DNA from: Gammaproteobacteria bacterium
GTDB taxonomy: Bacteria; Pseudomonadota; Gammaproteobacteria; Pseudomonadales; Azotimanducaceae_A
DNA length: 11,321 nucleotides
Direction: 5' to 3'
Assembly: GCA_002714125.1 (NCBI GenBank)
Contig: PAWP01000123.1
Coordinates: 6,318 to 17,638 of the forward strand
The translations under genes were made by a program, and so were the position numbers. Shown piece after piece: positions 5,847 through 11,321 of this stretch (its first letter is position 1; the number at the start of each line of letters is the position of its first letter). Under the pieces are notes generated by a model. The model ran no database searches. It was not told the DNA's origin and was given only the letters and a program-made list of their open reading frames with translations.

Positions 5847-7517
5847 ATGGCACATGACCTGGTAATCCGCGACGGTCTGATCGTCGATGGCACGGGCGCA
5901 GACGCGTACCGTGGAGACGTAGCGATTGACGGCGACTCAATTGCGGCGGTGGGTGAGGTACAAGGTAATGGGAAGCGTGAGATAGATGCCAATGGCAACG
6001 CCATCACGCCAGGCTTTGTAGACTTACACACCCACTTTGACGCGCAGGCGGGCTGGGACCCACTGCTGACGCCCGCCTCCTGGCACGGCGTAACGACGGC
6101 ACTTATAGGCAACTGTGGAGTGACGTTTGCCCCCTGCAAACCGTCGGATCAGACAACCCTAGCGGGGATTATGGAAACCGTTGAAGACATCCCCAAGCAG
6201 GCGATCATGGAGGGTCTCGCGTGGGATTGGGAGTCTTATGGCGAGTACCTCGACTCGATCGAGCGCCTGGGCCCAGCCATCAATCTCGCCGGCCTTGTTG
6301 GCCACTGTGCTTCACGGCTTTATGTCATGGGGGAAGAGCGGGCGATTGAAGATCATCCTACCGACGATGAGGTCAAGCAAATCTCGGCTCTCGTTGGCCA
6401 GTCCATCAAGGAGGGCGCAGTTGGCTTCTCTTCCAATCGGCTACCTGGCCATGTTGGCCCCGATGGCCGTTCCATCCCGGGCACATTCGCGAAGACAGGT
6501 GAGCTTGAGGCGATTGCCAAATCCGTAGGCCAGGCAGGGGGCATCCTGCAGTTTGTCTTGAACTACAGCAATCTTGCCGATGAAATGAGTCTCATCACAA
6601 CCCAAGCAAAAGAGGCAGGCACGCGCCTGCTGTTCAGCGCGCCATTCAACCCCGGCGCGGAGGGTGATCTGACAGGCTATGACAAGGCGATTGCGTCCAT
6701 GCGCGCGGACGGCGTGGATGTCAGTGGCCTGACGTTGCCCCGCAGTGGGGGTTTCCTCTCTGGGCTGAAGACCGACATTCTCTTTGCCGCTCCCGCGTTT
6801 GATGAACTGCGGGCGATGAATTTTGATACGCGGCTCCAGGCGATTCGCAACGAAGACTTCCGCAGGAAGCTCATCGAGAGCGCGAAGCATGACCCTGCCA
6901 TTGCCGAGCGCACTCGTGACTACTATTACATTGGCAATGCGGATCGCCCGAACTACACCAAGGGTCGCGATGAGTCGCTGCAGGCGCTCGCCATAGAGGC
7001 CGGTGAGCATCCGGTGGAGACGTGGTTGCGGTACATGGACGACACGGACGGTGAAGCGCTATTCCACGTACGTTTTTTTAACCACAACCTTGCCCAGGTT
7101 ATCGAGTTCCTAAAGGCGGACTGGATCCTGCCCGGCATTGGTGATGCGGGCGCCCACGTGAGTCAGATCATGGACTCGGGCTGGCCATCATTCCTGCTTG
7201 CGCACTGGCACCGTGATGAGGGTGTTTTCTCTGTCGAAGAAGCGGTGCGGAAGATGACCAGCGCTCAGGCGCGCGTCATCGGGATGGATGATCGTGGTGT
7301 GCTCGCTGCGGGCAAGCGCGCAGACATCAACGTGATAGACCTCGACCGCGTGGCCGAGCGCCAGCCACGGCTCGTGCACGATTTCCCCAACGGTGCGCCG
7401 CGCCTGATCCAGAAAGCGGTCGGCTATGAAGCGACGCTGGTAAATGGGGCGGTGATGCTCGAGAAAGATGAGCATACGGGTGAGCGTTCGGGTCGCGTGC
7501 TGCGCAACGGCGGCTGA
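5847..7517 (+). CDS. Amidohydrolase of the N-acyl-D-amino-acid deacylase type
   Basis: This is a 556-residue metal-dependent hydrolase of the amidohydrolase superfamily, D-aminoacylase branch. Such enzymes cleave the amide of N-acyl amino acids or related compounds in the cytoplasm. The N-terminal beta-sandwich segment (DLVIRDGLIVDGTG, about 4-17) leads to the metal motif HTH (61-63) in GFVDLHTHFDAQ. GNCG supplies C90, equivalent to the cysteine metal ligand of D-aminoacylases. GDAGAH gives the late catalytic aspartate D433. The C-terminal sandwich returns with ADINVIDLDRV and ATLVNGAVML. There are no histidines between residues 203 and 347, where the two central His ligands of Alcaligenes D-aminoacylase would be expected, so the second metal site may be altered or the substrate class different. 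No signal peptide is seen. It is transcribed divergently from the aminotransferase operon and followed by candidate terminators, so it is probably monocistronic. Confidence 0.9.
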   Translation: MAHDLVIRDGLIVDGTGADAYRGDVAIDGDSIAAVGEVQGNGKREIDANGNAITPGFVDLHTHFDAQAGWDPLLTPASWHGVTTALIGNCGVTFAPCKPSDQTTLAGIMETVEDIPKQAIMEGLAWDWESYGEYLDSIERLGPAINLAGLVGHCASRLYVMGEERAIEDHPTDDEVKQISALVGQSIKEGAVGFSSNRLPGHVGPDGRSIPGTFAKTGELEAIAKSVGQAGGILQFVLNYSNLADEMSLITTQAKEAGTRLLFSAPFNPGAEGDLTGYDKAIASMRADGVDVSGLTLPRSGGFLSGLKTDILFAAPAFDELRAMNFDTRLQAIRNEDFRRKLIESAKHDPAIAERTRDYYYIGNADRPNYTKGRDESLQALAIEAGEHPVETWLRYMDDTDGEALFHVRFFNHNLAQVIEFLKADWILPGIGDAGAHVSQIMDSGWPSFLLAHWHRDEGVFSVEEAVRKMTSAQARVIGMDDRGVLAAGKRADINVIDLDRVAERQPRLVHDFPNGAPRLIQKAVGYEATLVNGAVMLEKDEHTGERSGRVLRNGG

Positions 7518-7532
7518 GCGCGAACTGACCGA

Positions 7533-7558
7533 CGGGTCGCACCGTGTGGTGCGGCCCG
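7533..7558 (+). terminator. Hairpin after the amidohydrolase stop
   Basis: CGGGTCGCACC (7533-7543) pairs with GGTGCGGCCCG (7548-7558) around the loop GTGT. The stem is 11 bp with one T-G wobble and starts 15 nt after the stop codon. Only three T residues follow (GCCTTTCG), so it may be a weak terminator or a 3'-end stabilising stem. Confidence 0.55.
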
Positions 7559-7583
7559 CCTTTCGCCCTGTGATGGAAGTGCT

Positions 7584-7640
7584 CCCGGCCGCTTAAGTAG
7601 CGTCGCTTGCGACGAGCGTTTGTAGCCGGGTCGGTTTTTT
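7584..7640 (+). terminator. Candidate rho-independent terminator with T6 tract
   Basis: An outer stem CCCGGC (7584-7589) with GCCGGG (7625-7630) encloses CGCT (7590-7593) with AGCG (7615-7618) and an inner CGTCG (7601-7605) with CGACG (7610-7614). Four bases later comes TTTTTT (7635-7640). An alternative fold pairs CCGGGTC (7626-7632) with GGCCCGG (7641-7647), placing the T-tract in the loop. The first fold reads as the main transcription stop after the amidohydrolase. Confidence 0.5.
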
Positions 7641-7698
7641 GGCCCGGTGCACAAGACGGGGCGCTCTGCCCTGATAAGATGGCACGCATGCATTCACT

Positions 7699-8070
7699 GT
7701 GAACCTACCTATGTCGCCGTTTGTTGCTTCTCTGATCAACGCCCTGATCCTTATTCTATTTGCAGCGTGGGGCTATTTCGCTTCGGCAACGCCCTCAATC
7801 ACGGCGTTGATTCCCGCTGCGTTTGGCGTGCTGTTGCTCGCCTGTCTGCCGGGCGTCAAGGCGGAGAACAAGATCGTGGCGCACATTGCAGTGGTTCTGA
7901 CGCTCATTGTGCTGGTGGCGCTGTTCATGCCGCTGCGCGGGGCTTTGGGTAGGGAAGATGCCATGGCGGCGATCCGGGCGGCACTGATGATGGCAAGCTC
8001 GGCTGTCGCGATGGTTTTCTTCATCAAAAGCTTTATCGACGCCCGTAAGGCGCGGCTCGAAGCGGACTGA
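7699..8070 (+). CDS. Small four-helix inner-membrane protein, function unknown
   Basis: This is a protein of up to 123 residues with four predicted membrane segments at about 7-27, 33-52, 59-80 and 91-112, joined by short loops. It ends in a basic cytoplasmic tail (DARKARLEAD). The loop PGVKAENKIVAH and the segment FMPLRGALGREDAM carry its few charged residues. I do not recognise a named family, and no catalytic motif is visible. The start is uncertain: GTG at 7699 or ATG at 7711, neither with a clear Shine-Dalgarno sequence. The later start would leave 119 residues and the same four helices. The gene lies downstream of the amidohydrolase terminators and converges on the SNF2 helicase with only four bases between the stop codons. 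Confidence 0.8.
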   Translation: MNLPMSPFVASLINALILILFAAWGYFASATPSITALIPAAFGVLLLACLPGVKAENKIVAHIAVVLTLIVLVALFMPLRGALGREDAMAAIRAALMMASSAVAMVFFIKSFIDARKARLEAD

Positions 8071-8074
8071 ATTT

Positions 8075-11321
<3,247 letters not shown>

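Overview
The window is a moderately GC-rich, gene-dense stretch of bacterial chromosome. It carries a bacterial SUI1/YciH-type initiation-factor homologue, Shine-Dalgarno-led genes, a two-domain MaoC protein, a class-III aminotransferase, a D-aminoacylase-like amidohydrolase and a large SNF2 helicase. This mix suggests a proteobacterium, probably an environmental one with a broad catabolic repertoire. That assignment is inference from gene content. There are no RNA genes, insertion sequences, CRISPR arrays or phage genes that I can see.

Left part (1-1130): eroded DNA. On the minus strand, 83-658 holds a broken Crp/Fnr-type transcription regulator. Its cyclic-nucleotide-binding core and its helix-turn-helix are both readable, but they are spread over three reading frames and contain one in-frame TAA. 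On the plus strand, about 745-984 resembles a sigma-factor region 4 interrupted by stop codons; this call is much weaker. An intact yciH/SUI1 gene follows (1136-1498, plus).

Centre (1522-5113, minus): an operon-like run read leftward. In transcription order it contains a class-III aminotransferase of the glutamate-1-semialdehyde aminomutase type, a 105-codon ORF that looks like the eroded C-terminus of an amidase, a short-chain dehydrogenase/reductase, and a two-domain MaoC dehydratase. The MaoC reading frame is split by a single in-frame TGA, exactly where the conserved glycine of the 'FEDVxVGD' motif is expected. The part after the TGA is still well conserved and has no good start codon of its own.

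Divergent to this operon lies the amidohydrolase gene (5847-7517, plus), behind a 733-bp intergenic region. That region contains two overlapping palindromes 50-76 nt upstream of the aminotransferase, a candidate operator. The amidohydrolase keeps the HxH, GNCG cysteine and late aspartate of the D-aminoacylase family, but it has no histidine at all between residues 203 and 347, where the family's two central metal ligands normally lie. A plausible reading is a pathway in which the amidohydrolase cleaves an N-acyl compound, the aminotransferase removes the amino group, and the SDR and MaoC enzymes process the carbon chain. The substrate cannot be read from the sequence.

Right part: candidate terminators (7533-7640), a small four-helix membrane protein (7699-8070, plus), and a convergent SNF2-type helicase (8075 to the right edge, minus) whose 5' end lies outside the window.

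The clearest unusual features are the precisely placed TGA in the MaoC gene, the multiply broken Crp-type regulator, the missing histidines of the amidohydrolase and the overlapping palindromes. I do not see strong evidence for a wholly new system.
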